A DNA stretch of 8,839 bases from Pirellulales bacterium (GCA_030642635.1 DAOWNK010000125.1:1-8839), one strand, 5' to 3'. Shown: positions 1 through 5,828, counted from the stretch's first letter. Translations and numbers: made by a program. The notes: generated by a model not told the origin, from the letters alone.

Positions 1-241
1 GAGCCCAACTCGTCGCTGGGCGGGGCGATCGCGTACATGCTCAAGCACTGGGAGAAACTGACGCTGTTCCTGCGCGTGCCTGGGGCGCCGCTGGACAATA
101 ATATCTGCGAGCGTGCCCTGAAGAAGGCGATTCTGCACCGCCAATCCGTTCGACTACCTGACCGAGCTTGAGCGTCGCGCGGACGATCTCGCCAGTCACC
201 CCCAGCATTGGATGCCCTGGAACTACCGCCAGATGCTCGCC
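1..241 (+). pseudogene. IS66-family transposase, C-terminal fragment with internal deletion and frameshift
   Basis: Frame 1 opens at the window edge and reads the conserved C-terminal part of IS66 TnpC transposases, including PNSSLGGAIAYMLKHWEKL and LRVPGAPLDNNICERALKKA, then stops at 169-171. From 143 the neighbouring frame reads NPFDYLTELERRADDLASHP and WMPWNYRQMLA, which is the usual extreme C-terminus of the same family. In intact members about 30 residues (the segment with KNSLF and GDLFMSLIHTC) separate these two blocks. Here they are fused at about 140-143 with a change of frame, so roughly 90 bp has been deleted. The IS66 similarity is recalled from family knowledge. The protein cannot be functional: the DDE core is outside the window or lost, and the end is out of frame. 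The missing N-terminal part lies before base 1. Confidence 0.85.
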
Positions 242-261
242 GCCCCCATCTGGCCGCGGCC

Positions 262-390
262 GCCACGCCGGCAAAGGTTTTGCAGGCTTGCCGGAAGGAC
301 ACGCTGTTCTCGGACATCAAGACACAAGGCAAGGCGATTGTCCGGTTTTACATCAAGGAGAAGATCGTCACCGAAAGGTATTGGAACTGA
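262..390 (+). pseudogene. Unidentified C-terminal gene remnant
   Basis: After the IS66 remnant, frame 1 reads about 40 codons ending in a TGA at 388-390, with the C-terminal peptide AIVRFYIKEKIVTERYWN. The codons mostly end in G or C (aag, gac, ctg, ttc, atc, gtc, acc), as expected for a real coding stretch in this genome, whereas the other frames give low-complexity Arg/Ser-rich peptides. No plausible start with a ribosome binding site is visible, so this looks like the 3' end of a gene whose front was lost when the IS66 element entered or decayed. The left limit is a guess. I do not recognise the family. The stop lies 9 bp from the 3' end of the tRNA-Ile gene, which faces it. Confidence 0.35.
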
Positions 391-399
391 GTCAACAAG

Positions 400-474
400 T
401 GGGCGTACGAGGATTCGAACCTCGGACTTCATCCTTATCAGGGATGCGCTCTAAACCAACTGAGCTATACGCCC
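400..474 (-). tRNA. tRNA-Ile(GAU)
   Basis: On the minus strand a full cloverleaf can be folded. The 7-bp acceptor stem GGGCGTA/TACGCCC is perfect, the D stem is GCTC/GAGC, and the anticodon stem CATCC/GGATG encloses the loop CTGATAA with anticodon GAT (plus-strand 437-439). The T stem is CGAGG/CCTCG with loop TTCGAAT. Base 400 gives discriminator A73. CCA is not encoded. The GAU anticodon decodes AUC and AUU. This tRNA often sits in the 16S-23S spacer, but no rRNA is visible here, which fits the unlinked rRNA genes known in several planctomycetes. Confidence 0.97.
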
Positions 475-604
475 TTCGCTACTTCTGCCCTGCAAACCCT
501 ACATTCTACATCGGTCGGCCGGGGTGTCAAACCATTCTGCACATCGTAATGGTCGGCATAGTCGGCGTAATCGGAAAAAGCAAAAAAGAACTGCGCCCCA
601 ATTT

Positions 605-1402
605 TCACCCTAACCTGGCGACCATTGGCGTACGGCTTTTGAACTCGTTGCGGCGGATCATATCGGACACCCGATCGATCAACTCGCTGGCAAAACCTGC
701 TTCGATCATCGCCTCGCGTTGCTGTCGGCGATCGATCATAAGCACCAACAGTCGATCGACCTCGGCGTAGCTGAATCCCAATTCTCCCTCGTCGGTCTGG
801 CCCGGCCAGAGGTCGGCGGTAGGGGGCTTTTTGCGGATTTCTTCCGGCACGCCAAGGTGTTCGGCAAGCTGATAGAGTTGCGTCTTGTAGAGGTTGCCAA
901 GCGGATTGATCGCCGAGGCCGTATCGCCGTACTGCGTACCGTAGCCCAACAGCACCTCGCTCTTGTTGCTCGTGCCGACGACAAGGCCCTCGAACACCGC
1001 GCTTTGATCGTACAACACGGTCATCCGCTCCCGGGCGCACTTGTTCGCCAACCGCATTTGCGAGGCGTCGGGAAATCGCTTGAAGTAGGCGTCGATCTGC
1101 TCGGTAATCGGCACGTCGATCGTCTGCACACCGAGTATTTCAATAACCGTCCGGCTGTCGCGGCCGGCGGCCTCGCTGGAAGTCTTGTACGGCATGGTCA
1201 CGGCCAAAACGTTTTCAGGCTTCAGCGCCCTGGCGGCCAGATACACGACCACGCTGGAATCAACGCCTCCGGATAGCCCCAGCACGGCACGCTGGAACCC
1301 TGCCCGGCCGATCTCATCGTGGATGAACCGGCAGAGCGTATCCGTGACCTGCCCTGCGTTGATCGTCAGATCGACCTTCGGTAAATAATCGCAACTATTC
1401 AC
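605..1402 (-). CDS. nadE: NH3-dependent NAD(+) synthetase
   Basis: The product (265 aa) makes NAD+ from deamido-NAD+, ATP and ammonia, the last step of NAD synthesis, in the cytoplasm. It has the N-type ATP pyrophosphatase P-loop SGGVDSS at residues 44-50, GTSNKSE at 143-149, YGTQYGDTASAINPLGNLYK at about 154-173 and the C-terminal loop KPPTADLWPGQTDEGELG at about 192-209. The length fits the short ammonia-using form; there is no glutaminase (nitrilase-like) domain, so ammonia must come from another source. I chose the GTG at 1400-1402 because GGGAGAG lies 8 nt upstream; the longer open frame to 1483 runs through the preceding gene and has no family match. The start is 2 nt behind the stop of the thioredoxin-like lipoprotein gene, so the two are probably cotranscribed and translationally coupled. 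The stop is TGA at 605-607. Confidence 0.93.
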   Translation of the reverse strand: MNSCDYLPKVDLTINAGQVTDTLCRFIHDEIGRAGFQRAVLGLSGGVDSSVVVYLAARALKPENVLAVTMPYKTSSEAAGRDSRTVIEILGVQTIDVPITEQIDAYFKRFPDASQMRLANKCARERMTVLYDQSAVFEGLVVGTSNKSEVLLGYGTQYGDTASAINPLGNLYKTQLYQLAEHLGVPEEIRKKPPTADLWPGQTDEGELGFSYAEVDRLLVLMIDRRQQREAMIEAGFASELIDRVSDMIRRNEFKSRTPMVARLG

Positions 1403-1404
1403 GA

Positions 1405-2097
1405 TTACATCTCTCCCAACGCCACCTTGATCGCTTGCTGCAAGTCGCGGCGTGTGGTTGCGGAATACTCGATGTCGAACCACAGAATTTTCCCGGCGGC
1501 GTCGAGCAGATAAGTTCGCGGGATTTTCTCCGTGGCCACCTTTACAAAAAACGTTCCGCCCGGGTCGAGAAAATTGGCGAATTTCGCGGCGAGCGAATCG
1601 ACCTGCCTGGCCGCCTCCTCCGGCGAGTCGCCCTCGTTGATACCAATTACGCGAACTCCCTGTTGGGCAAACGGTATCGCCACGTCTCCGGTCAGGTCTT
1701 CCAACTCGGCCGTGGCGTAAATGCTATTACTGTTCCAAAATAAGATAACTGTAAGCTTCTCGCCATATAACTCGTCAATCGGCATAACGCTGCCGCCACC
1801 GCCGACGGCCGGCAACTCGGCCTTGGGCATGACATCGCCGACCTGGACCAGGCAAGTCACACTGTGGGCCTCGGTCAGCCGGACCTTGGGTATCTCAGGC
1901 CTGGCCGGTTCATCGGGTTCCTTGGATTTTGCCGGCTCCTCGATGGTCTCCGGCACCATCGGCTCCGACTCGACGACCGCCGACTGTTCGGTCGTTTCTT
2001 CTGTGTTCTCCGCATCCCGACGGCTCGGACAACCCACACACACGACGAGCAGGCAAACCGCCAAGAACATCTGCCACGATTGGTTGTAAATCCGCAT
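1405..2097 (-). CDS. Lipoprotein with thioredoxin/TlpA-like fold lacking the CXXC cysteines
   Basis: The 230-aa product begins with a signal peptide: a hydrophobic stretch at residues 10-22 ends in VGC, with Cys23 the likely lipidated residue (Cys at -3 is unusual). An acidic Glu/Pro-rich linker follows at about 28-75. Residues 85-230 look like an AhpC/TSA-TlpA thioredoxin domain: VILFW at 117-121, GVRVIGINEGDSPEEA, and the cis-proline segment KIPRTYLLDAAGKILW at 191-206. In active TlpA-type proteins FW is followed by A-T-W-C-G-P-C; here the same spacing reads N-S-N-S-I-Y-A, so both redox cysteines are replaced (Ser125 and Ala128). Disulfide exchange at this site is therefore unlikely, and a binding or structural role is more plausible (inference). 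The ATG has AAAGGAAAG upstream with an 8-nt gap. nadE follows after 2 nt; aspS is 196 bp upstream behind two palindromic repeats. Confidence 0.8.
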   Translation of the reverse strand: MRIYNQSWQMFLAVCLLVVCVGCPSRRDAENTEETTEQSAVVESEPMVPETIEEPAKSKEPDEPARPEIPKVRLTEAHSVTCLVQVGDVMPKAELPAVGGGGSVMPIDELYGEKLTVILFWNSNSIYATAELEDLTGDVAIPFAQQGVRVIGINEGDSPEEAARQVDSLAAKFANFLDPGGTFFVKVATEKIPRTYLLDAAGKILWFDIEYSATTRRDLQQAIKVALGEM

Positions 2098-2120
2098 TGA
2101 ATCGACTTTCCTTTGTTAAA

Positions 2121-2197
2121 GTAAAGCCGCGACCAGTGGTCGCGGACCATACTTGGTCGGTAACCCAACCAACCGCGACCACTGGTCGCGGCTTTAC
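2121..2197. repeat. Inverted pair of palindromic repeats, GTAAAG family
   Basis: Two 25-bp arms (2121-2145 and 2173-2197) are perfect reverse complements separated by 27 bp. Each arm is itself a near-palindrome: a GTAAAG foot followed by the stem CCGCGACCA, a 1-nt centre and TGGTCGCGG. The loop between the arms contains TTGGT/ACCAA (2153-2157 and 2168-2172), which extends a smaller inner stem. The pair sits in the spacer between aspS and the thioredoxin-like gene. Its layout is that of a BIME-type REP doublet. Confidence 0.9.
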
Positions 2198-2209
2198 ACT
2201 GAACAACAT

Positions 2210-2267
2210 GTAGGGTGCGTGAAACGCACCTTTTACCATATTTCACGGTGCGTTCCACGCACCCTAC
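2210..2267. repeat. Inverted pair of REP-like repeats, GTAG family
   Basis: A 21-bp unit at 2210-2230 (foot GTAG, stem GGTGCGT, loop GAA, stem ACGCACC) faces an inverted copy at 2247-2267 with one mismatch (loop GGA). The copies are 17-21 bp apart by any measure of stem edges, with 16 bp between units. Further units of the same family are at 4429-4449 and 5271-5291. No T-run follows on the minus strand, so it is not a classical terminator, though the stem could slow RNA decay or polymerase after aspS. Confidence 0.9.
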
Positions 2268-2293
2268 CAGTTTCGCAACCGCCGGCCGATCCG

Positions 2294-4060
2294 TCAACCG
2301 GTGGTCTTGATCCCAAGCTCACGCAACTGCCGGGCGTCGACCGCCCTGGGCGCCCCGGTCATCAAGTCGGTCGCCCGTTGGGTCTTGGGGAACGCAATTG
2401 CATCTCGAATGCTCTCCAGACGACCGAATAGCATCACCAGCCGGTCGATCCCCAAGGCGATACCGCCGTGCGGCGGGGCACCGTATTGCAACGCATCCAG
2501 CAGGAACCCGAACCGCTCGACCGCCGTATGCTCGTCTATGCCCAGCAACTGGAACACCTGCTGCTGTAGCTGCTGGTTGTGTATTCGGACGGTGCCGCCG
2601 CCCGCCTCCGAGCCGTTTATGACCAGGTCGTACGCCTGTGCGCGGCACTTGCCCGGCTCGGTCGCCAGCAGTTCAAGGTCCTGTTTTCTTGGCATAGTGA
2701 ACGGGTGGTGCATGGCCGCCCAACCGTCCGCTTCCTCGTCGTATGCGAACATCGGGAACTCGACCACCCAGGAGAAGTGCATTTCAGCCGGGTCGTACAG
2801 CTTCAACTCTGCACCGAGCCGCTTGCGCAAACCATACAGCGCCTTGCAGGTCACCTCGTACCGGTCGGCGACGAACAACAGCAAGTCGCCCGGCGAGGCG
2901 TCCATACGCCGTGCGATCTTTTGTAGCAGATCGTCACCGAAATTCTTGGCGATTGGAGAGGCCGGTTTGCCGTCTTTACCCATTTTGAACCACGCCAGGC
3001 CCTTGGCGCCAAAATCCTCGACCACATAGGCGGTCAATTCGTCGATACCCTTTCGAGAATAGCGATCTGCGGCGCCCTTGGCGTTTATCCCACGCACACG
3101 GCCGCCGGAGTCCACAGCACCGCGAAACACCCGAAACTCGGCCTCCATGGCAATATCGCTCAGATCGACCAGCTCCATGCCGAACCGCAAGTCCGGTGCG
3201 TCGTGGCCGAACCGCTCCATCGCCTCGTCGTAGGTCATCCGCGGCAGCGGCAGGGGCAACTCGACGCCCAAAATCTCCTCGGCCAGCCGGGCGACCAGCT
3301 CGTCCACCATGCCGATCACGTCGTCGGCATCGACGAACGACATCTCCAAGTCCAACTGCGTGAACTCCGGCTGACGGTCCGCTCGCAGGTCCTCGTCGCG
3401 GAAGCATCGGGCAATCTGCACGTAGCGGTCGTAGCCGGCGATCATCAATATCTGCTTGTACAACTGCGGCGATTGCGGCAAGGCGTAAAACGCTCCCTGC
3501 TGAATCCGGCTGGGCACCAGGTAATCGCGGGCGCCCTCCGGCGTGCTGCGGCCGAGCATCGGGGTCTCGATGTCGATGAACCCTTGCCGGTCGAAGTAAT
3601 CTCGCATAATCTGGATCATCCGATGCCGCAGTGCAAGCGTCTGCTGCATCTCAGCTCGGCGCAGGTCGATGTAGCGGTGCTTAAGCCGTAGGTCCTCGCC
3701 GGGCAACTCCTTCGTGCCCGGCTGGAATGGTGGCGTGAGGCTTGGGTTCAGTACCTCCAAGTGACGTACACGCAGCTCGATCTGGCCGGTTGCCAGCTTC
3801 GCATTGACTGTGCCCTCCGGCCGGGTGGCCACCTTGCCGGACACCGAGATAACGAATTCCGACCGCAGCGTTTTTGCCAGCCCGAGCGTCTTGTCGCCGC
3901 TCTCCGGGGCGAATACCACCTGGGTACGGCCGTACCGGTCGCGCAGATCGACAAACAGCACGCCGCTATGGTCGCGACAGGTATCGACCCAGCCGCACAA
4001 CGTCACCTCCCGGCCGACGTGCTCCGGGCGCAGTTCTCCACAAGTATGAGTTCGCAGCAA
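2294..4060 (-). CDS. aspS: Aspartyl-tRNA synthetase, bacterial type
   Basis: The 588-aa class IIb synthetase charges tRNA(Asp) with aspartate in the cytoplasm. The N-terminal OB-fold anticodon-binding domain covers about 1-105 (CGWVDTCRDHSGVLFVDLRD). Motif 1 is near FDRQGFIDIETPML (156-169), motif 2 is ARCFRDEDLRADRQPEFTQL (217-236), the GAD insertion spans about 280-410, the flipping-loop region is HHPFTMP (451-457) and motif 3 is HGGIALGIDRLVMLF (531-545). The length is normal. The start is TTG at 4058-4060, with AAGGA 9 nt upstream and the family's usual MLRTHTCGEL opening. Residue 31 is His (RDHSG) and the RPEG motif has Gly83. In Pseudomonas-type enzymes these positions mark non-discriminating AspRS, while the discriminating E. 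coli enzyme has Leu and Lys there. It may therefore also charge tRNA(Asn) for amidation by GatCAB (inference). The gene probably has its own promoter region in the spacer 4061-4236. Confidence 0.96.
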   Translation of the reverse strand: MLRTHTCGELRPEHVGREVTLCGWVDTCRDHSGVLFVDLRDRYGRTQVVFAPESGDKTLGLAKTLRSEFVISVSGKVATRPEGTVNAKLATGQIELRVRHLEVLNPSLTPPFQPGTKELPGEDLRLKHRYIDLRRAEMQQTLALRHRMIQIMRDYFDRQGFIDIETPMLGRSTPEGARDYLVPSRIQQGAFYALPQSPQLYKQILMIAGYDRYVQIARCFRDEDLRADRQPEFTQLDLEMSFVDADDVIGMVDELVARLAEEILGVELPLPLPRMTYDEAMERFGHDAPDLRFGMELVDLSDIAMEAEFRVFRGAVDSGGRVRGINAKGAADRYSRKGIDELTAYVVEDFGAKGLAWFKMGKDGKPASPIAKNFGDDLLQKIARRMDASPGDLLLFVADRYEVTCKALYGLRKRLGAELKLYDPAEMHFSWVVEFPMFAYDEEADGWAAMHHPFTMPRKQDLELLATEPGKCRAQAYDLVINGSEAGGGTVRIHNQQLQQQVFQLLGIDEHTAVERFGFLLDALQYGAPPHGGIALGIDRLVMLFGRLESIRDAIAFPKTQRATDLMTGAPRAVDARQLRELGIKTTG

Positions 4061-4106
4061 TGTTCGATTTCCTTATAGATTGGTCGCAACAAACGCAGAA
4101 TTGCTT

Positions 4107-4134
4107 ATCCTAACAAGATTCGGCCCGTGCGCAA
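4107..4134 (-). promoter_or_regulatory. Weak candidate promoter for aspS
   Basis: On the minus strand a -35-like TTGCGC (4129-4134) is 16 bp from a -10-like TAGGAT (4107-4112), about 45-50 bp before the aspS TTG start. Matches to the sigma-70 consensus are only 3/6 and 4/6, so it is weak. Its position between the truncated restriction gene and aspS is its main support. Confidence 0.22.
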
Positions 4135-4205
4135 AGGTCGCAACACGATCCCCTTTAACCGGCGAATTTGTTCGCCGCGTCGATGCAATCGACACCATCC
4201 ACTCG

Positions 4206-4226
4206 CACTGCTTCTGCGAAGCAGTG
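4206..4226. repeat. Perfect 9-bp hairpin, REP-like
   Basis: CACTGCTTC (4206-4214) and GAAGCAGTG (4218-4226) form a perfect stem around a 3-nt loop. On the minus strand the unit is preceded by GTGC. It lies 10 bp beyond the stop codon of the truncated restriction-modification gene and upstream of aspS. No T-tract follows on either strand, so terminator function is not supported. The compact shape (3-nt loop, one unit) resembles the other palindromic families in the window but its sequence is unrelated. Confidence 0.75.
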
Positions 4227-4236
4227 GCACACTTAA

Positions 4237-4410
4237 TCACGGGCACTCGGCGTAGCCCTTCTTGTTGTCAACGTCCCAGCCGAGTGCCCTGAACAACGGA
4301 TCGAGGAAATCGCGCCGAAGCTGGGTCTCGTTGTATCGGCCGGATCGGTACATCTCGCGGTGGCTGTCGAACCGCTCGATCAGGCCCGCAAGCGCATTGG
4401 GCGCCATCAT
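4237..4410 (-). pseudogene. N-terminal remnant of a restriction-modification (type IIG / N-6 DNA methylase) gene
   Basis: The 57-codon frame reads MMAPNALAGLIERFDSHREM, then YNETQLRRDFLDPLFRALGW and DVDNKKGYAECP before TGA. Large restriction-methyltransferase proteins (type IIG / Eco57I-like) commonly begin this way, with a YNETQ-RR-F-DP-F-ALGWDV-N-GYAE pattern followed by about 900 more residues holding methylase and nuclease parts (family knowledge, from memory). Here the match ends at GYAE and the frame closes two codons later, so all catalytic domains are missing. The start is well supported: ATG at 4408-4410 has CCGGAG upstream with an 8-nt gap, and a good candidate promoter lies about 75 bp ahead. 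A GTAG-family repeat sits in its leader. A short peptide could still be made, but loss of function is the simplest reading. Breakage occurred close to the hairpin at 4206-4226. Confidence 0.65.
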
Positions 4411-4428
4411 TGCATAGTCTCCGGGATT

Positions 4429-4449
4429 GTAGGGTGCGTGAAACGCACC
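4429..4449 (+). repeat. REP-like repeat unit, GTAG family (single copy)
   Basis: This unit is identical over its 21 bases to the copy at 2210-2230: GTAG foot, GGTGCGT stem, GAA loop, ACGCACC stem. It lies between the candidate promoter at 4487-4515 and the start codon of the truncated restriction gene, so it would be in that gene's 5' leader. Reading through it explains the odd extra residues that an upstream start at 4458 would add. Confidence 0.92.
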
Positions 4450-4486
4450 ATCAACCAAAAATTGACCTTGAAATTAGCCGGGCGAT

Positions 4487-4515
4487 ATTATACATTTGTT
4501 CAAGGCATTATGCAA
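4487..4515 (-). promoter_or_regulatory. Candidate sigma-70-type promoter upstream of the restriction-gene remnant
   Basis: Read on the minus strand, TTGCAT (4510-4515) is followed after exactly 17 bp by a perfect TATAAT (4487-4492). Transcription would begin near 4480, about 70 bp before the ATG at 4410, and would continue towards aspS. The region is AT-rich, which raises the chance of a random match, but spacing and -10 box are ideal. Confidence 0.45.
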
Positions 4516-4563
4516 AACAACGCCGCTACCACTCAATTAGCTGACTTATTGAAGAATTTTGAA

Positions 4564-4595
4564 TTTTGCACGCAGTGAAACAATGCCGTGCAAAA
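4564..4595. repeat. 9-bp inverted repeat with 14-nt loop
   Basis: TTTTGCACG (4564-4572) and CGTGCAAAA (4587-4595) are perfect reverse complements. The stem is mostly A/T at its base and no T-tract follows on either strand, so it is not a convincing terminator. It could be an operator-like site or a chance palindrome; the TGCAAAA half recurs at 4511 and 4686. Confidence 0.5.
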
Positions 4596-4698
4596 CTATC
4601 GGAAGTTCGATGAAAAGTGCGGATTTCCAGGCGTTTAGAGTATTTTGAAATATGTTTCCAAAAATTACCAGCCGATAGCCGACTGTGCAAAACCGGTG

Positions 4699-5250
4699 TC
4701 AGCTTTCCTCCACCGGCTCGTCGTTGGTAACTGAGGGAACGACCCAGATTTTCACTTCGCTGTCAGTATCACGGCCCACGTGGATTTTGATGGTATACAA
4801 ACCGAGTTCCTTAAGCGGGCCGGTCAGCCTCACCTGGTCCTGGGTGATGGTGATGTTGTTGCGTTTCAGTGCGGCCACGATCTCCGGCTCGCCGACCGAG
4901 CCGTACAGGTGCCCCTCGTCGTTGGCGTTGGTCTTGATGGTAATGCTTTGATGACCGATCAGATCGGCCAACGACTGGAGGTCGGAAAGCCGCGCCTGTT
5001 CTATCTCGGCCAACTTTGCCTTGTGCTTCTCCACCATTCGCTTGTGATGGTCGGTGGCGACGGTGGCCAGTCCCTGCGGCAACAGATAGTTGTTTGCATA
5101 GCCCGGGCGGACATCGACAATGTCGCCCTGGCTGCCGAGGTGCTCGACCGACTGGACCAGCAGCAGTTCAATCCCACCGTGCAGGCCCTTCGGAAGCCGC
5201 TTGCTGCGATGCGGAACGTGACGCGTCTTTTTCGTTTTTGTCTGGGTCAT
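4699..5250 (-). CDS. rplI: 50S ribosomal protein L9 (bL9), N-terminally extended
   Basis: The 183-aa product is bL9, which binds domain V of 23S rRNA near the L1 stalk and supports reading-frame maintenance. The N-terminal rRNA-binding domain is at about 28-75 with the signature GDIVDVRPGYANNYLLPQGL (42-61), followed by the long connecting helix (67-98) and the C-terminal domain (about 99-170, with GHLYGSV). A basic extension of about 27 residues (MTQTKTKKTRHVPHRSKRLP...) precedes the usual L9 start and a short acidic tail ends it. ATG at 5248-5250 was chosen over an open start at 5295 because that extra stretch only translates the palindromic repeat at 5271-5291. The ribosome binding site is weak (TGAGAAAA). 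It is the last gene of the rplY-pth-rpsF-ssb-rplI cluster, 45 bp after ssb; rpsR, often found between them in other bacteria, is absent. Confidence 0.95.
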   Translation of the reverse strand: MTQTKTKKTRHVPHRSKRLPKGLHGGIELLLVQSVEHLGSQGDIVDVRPGYANNYLLPQGLATVATDHHKRMVEKHKAKLAEIEQARLSDLQSLADLIGHQSITIKTNANDEGHLYGSVGEPEIVAALKRNNITITQDQVRLTGPLKELGLYTIKIHVGRDTDSEVKIWVVPSVTNDEPVEES

Positions 5251-5270
5251 CGAATTTTTCTCATAAATTT

Positions 5271-5291
5271 GCTGGGTGCGTGAAACGCACC
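5271..5291 (+). repeat. REP-like repeat unit, GTAG family, degenerate foot
   Basis: Bases 5274-5291 match the family exactly (last G of the foot, stem GGTGCGT, loop GAA, stem ACGCACC), but the foot reads GCTG instead of GTAG. The unit fills the 45-bp spacer between the ssb stop and the rplI start, so the hairpin will be present in the polycistronic mRNA 21 bases before the rplI start codon. Confidence 0.9.
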
Positions 5292-5295
5292 TCAA

Positions 5296-5751
5296 TCAAA
5301 ACGGTATATCGTCGCCAGGGTCTTCGGCCGGTGGAGGTCCGCCATCTTGCTCGGGCGGAGCCGGCTGGCTGTATTGGTTGTCTTTCTGTGCGGGCGGCCG
5401 ACCACCACCACCACCGCCGCCGGCGGCGCCGAGCAACTGCATCCGCTCGCCGACCACTCGCAATTTCGACCGTTTCTGACCGTCTTGGGTCTCCCACTGG
5501 TCTAACTTTAAGCGGCCCTCTATGAGCACCGGCGAACCCTTGCTTAGGTACTCGCTGGCCACCTCTGCGGTTCGCGCCCAAAAGGTAACGTCAATAAAGG
5601 TGGTTTCCTCCACCAATTCTCCTTGGGCGTTCTTTCGCTTATCGTTCACGGCCAGCCCGATGTCGGCCACTGCGGTGCCGCTGGGGATATATCGCAACTC
5701 CGGATCGCGAGTTAGATTGCCGAGCAGTACAACGCGGTTGTAACTGGCCAT
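5296..5751 (-). CDS. ssb: Single-stranded DNA-binding protein
   Basis: The 151-aa protein coats ssDNA during replication, repair and recombination. The OB-fold covers about 1-108 (SYNRVVLLGNLTRDPELRY, TFIDVTFWART, YLSKGSPVLIEGRLKLDQWE). It is followed by a flexible linker with a seven-glycine run (111-117) and Pro/Gln-rich sequence, then an acidic tip DPGDDIPF, matching the DDIPF tail that recruits partner proteins such as Exo I, RecO and PriA. ATG at 5749-5751 has AGGAG with a 9-nt gap. It lies between rpsF and rplI, the classic arrangement. Each flanking spacer carries a palindromic repeat (5271-5291 downstream, 5807-5828 upstream). The glycine run corresponds to a simple ACC repeat on the plus strand (about 5399-5420), a possible slippage site. 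Confidence 0.97.
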   Translation of the reverse strand: MASYNRVVLLGNLTRDPELRYIPSGTAVADIGLAVNDKRKNAQGELVEETTFIDVTFWARTAEVASEYLSKGSPVLIEGRLKLDQWETQDGQKRSKLRVVGERMQLLGAAGGGGGGGRPPAQKDNQYSQPAPPEQDGGPPPAEDPGDDIPF

Positions 5752-5806
5752 ACTTATTTTCTCCTATTTCCGGATTTATTTTCGGTGTTCACGCCGCAAA
5801 AATTCA

Positions 5807-5828
5807 CCGCCGTACCGGCGGCTAAACG
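5807..5828 (-). repeat. REP-like repeat unit, GTTTAG family (single copy)
   Basis: On the minus strand the unit reads CGTTTAG followed by stem CCGCCG, loop GTA and stem CGGCGG. It shares foot and stem core with the pair at 8582-8650. It lies in the 87-bp spacer between rpsF and ssb, 11 bp after the rpsF stop codon, and will form a strong hairpin in the transcript. No T-run follows, so readthrough into ssb is expected. Confidence 0.82.

Larger units (their letters stand above)
4411..4698. other. AT-rich spacer between rplI and the restriction-gene remnant
   Basis: No credible gene is seen in these 288 bases. The stretch is clearly more AT-rich than the surrounding genes. It holds the repeat unit at 4429-4449, the candidate promoter at 4487-4515, the inverted repeat at 4564-4595 and three direct copies of TGCAAAAC (4511-4518, 4589-4596, 4686-4693). 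The 3' end of the rplI transcript must fall here, but no hairpin followed by a T-run is obvious on the minus strand. Confidence 0.6.

Noticed and set aside
549..573. GTCGGC-type tandem motif in the tRNA-nadE spacer
   Set aside because: Only two to three imperfect copies of about 9 bp; too short to separate from chance.
560..604. Terminator for nadE
   Set aside because: The minus strand has T-rich runs here (about 577-593), but no stable GC stem precedes them.
168..770. Plus-strand open frame of 200 codons
   Set aside because: It runs across the IS66 remnant, through the tRNA gene and antisense to nadE; its Arg/Ser-rich sequence has no family look and no ribosome binding site was seen.
465..1040. 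Minus-strand open frame of 191 codons
   Set aside because: It overlaps nadE in another frame and runs into the tRNA; Arg-rich shadow translation typical of GC-rich DNA.
2121..2267. Rho-independent terminator after aspS
   Set aside because: The stems are strong but no T-run follows on the minus strand, and the same units recur in other spacers, so they are better called repeats.
4564..4595. Terminator for rplI
   Set aside because: The stem is A/T-heavy at its base with a 14-nt loop and is not followed by a T-tract on the minus strand.
2121..5291. CRISPR array
   Set aside because: The repeats are palindromic units in scattered spacers, often inverted, without regular spacing or spacer sequences between them.
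5399..5430. ACC/GCC triplet run as a non-coding microsatellite
   Set aside because: It lies in frame within ssb and encodes the glycine-rich linker expected in SSB proteins.
5016..5525. Plus-strand open frame of 169 codons over rplI and ssb
   Set aside because: Antisense to two well supported ribosomal/replication genes, crosses a palindromic repeat, and has His/Arg low-complexity content.
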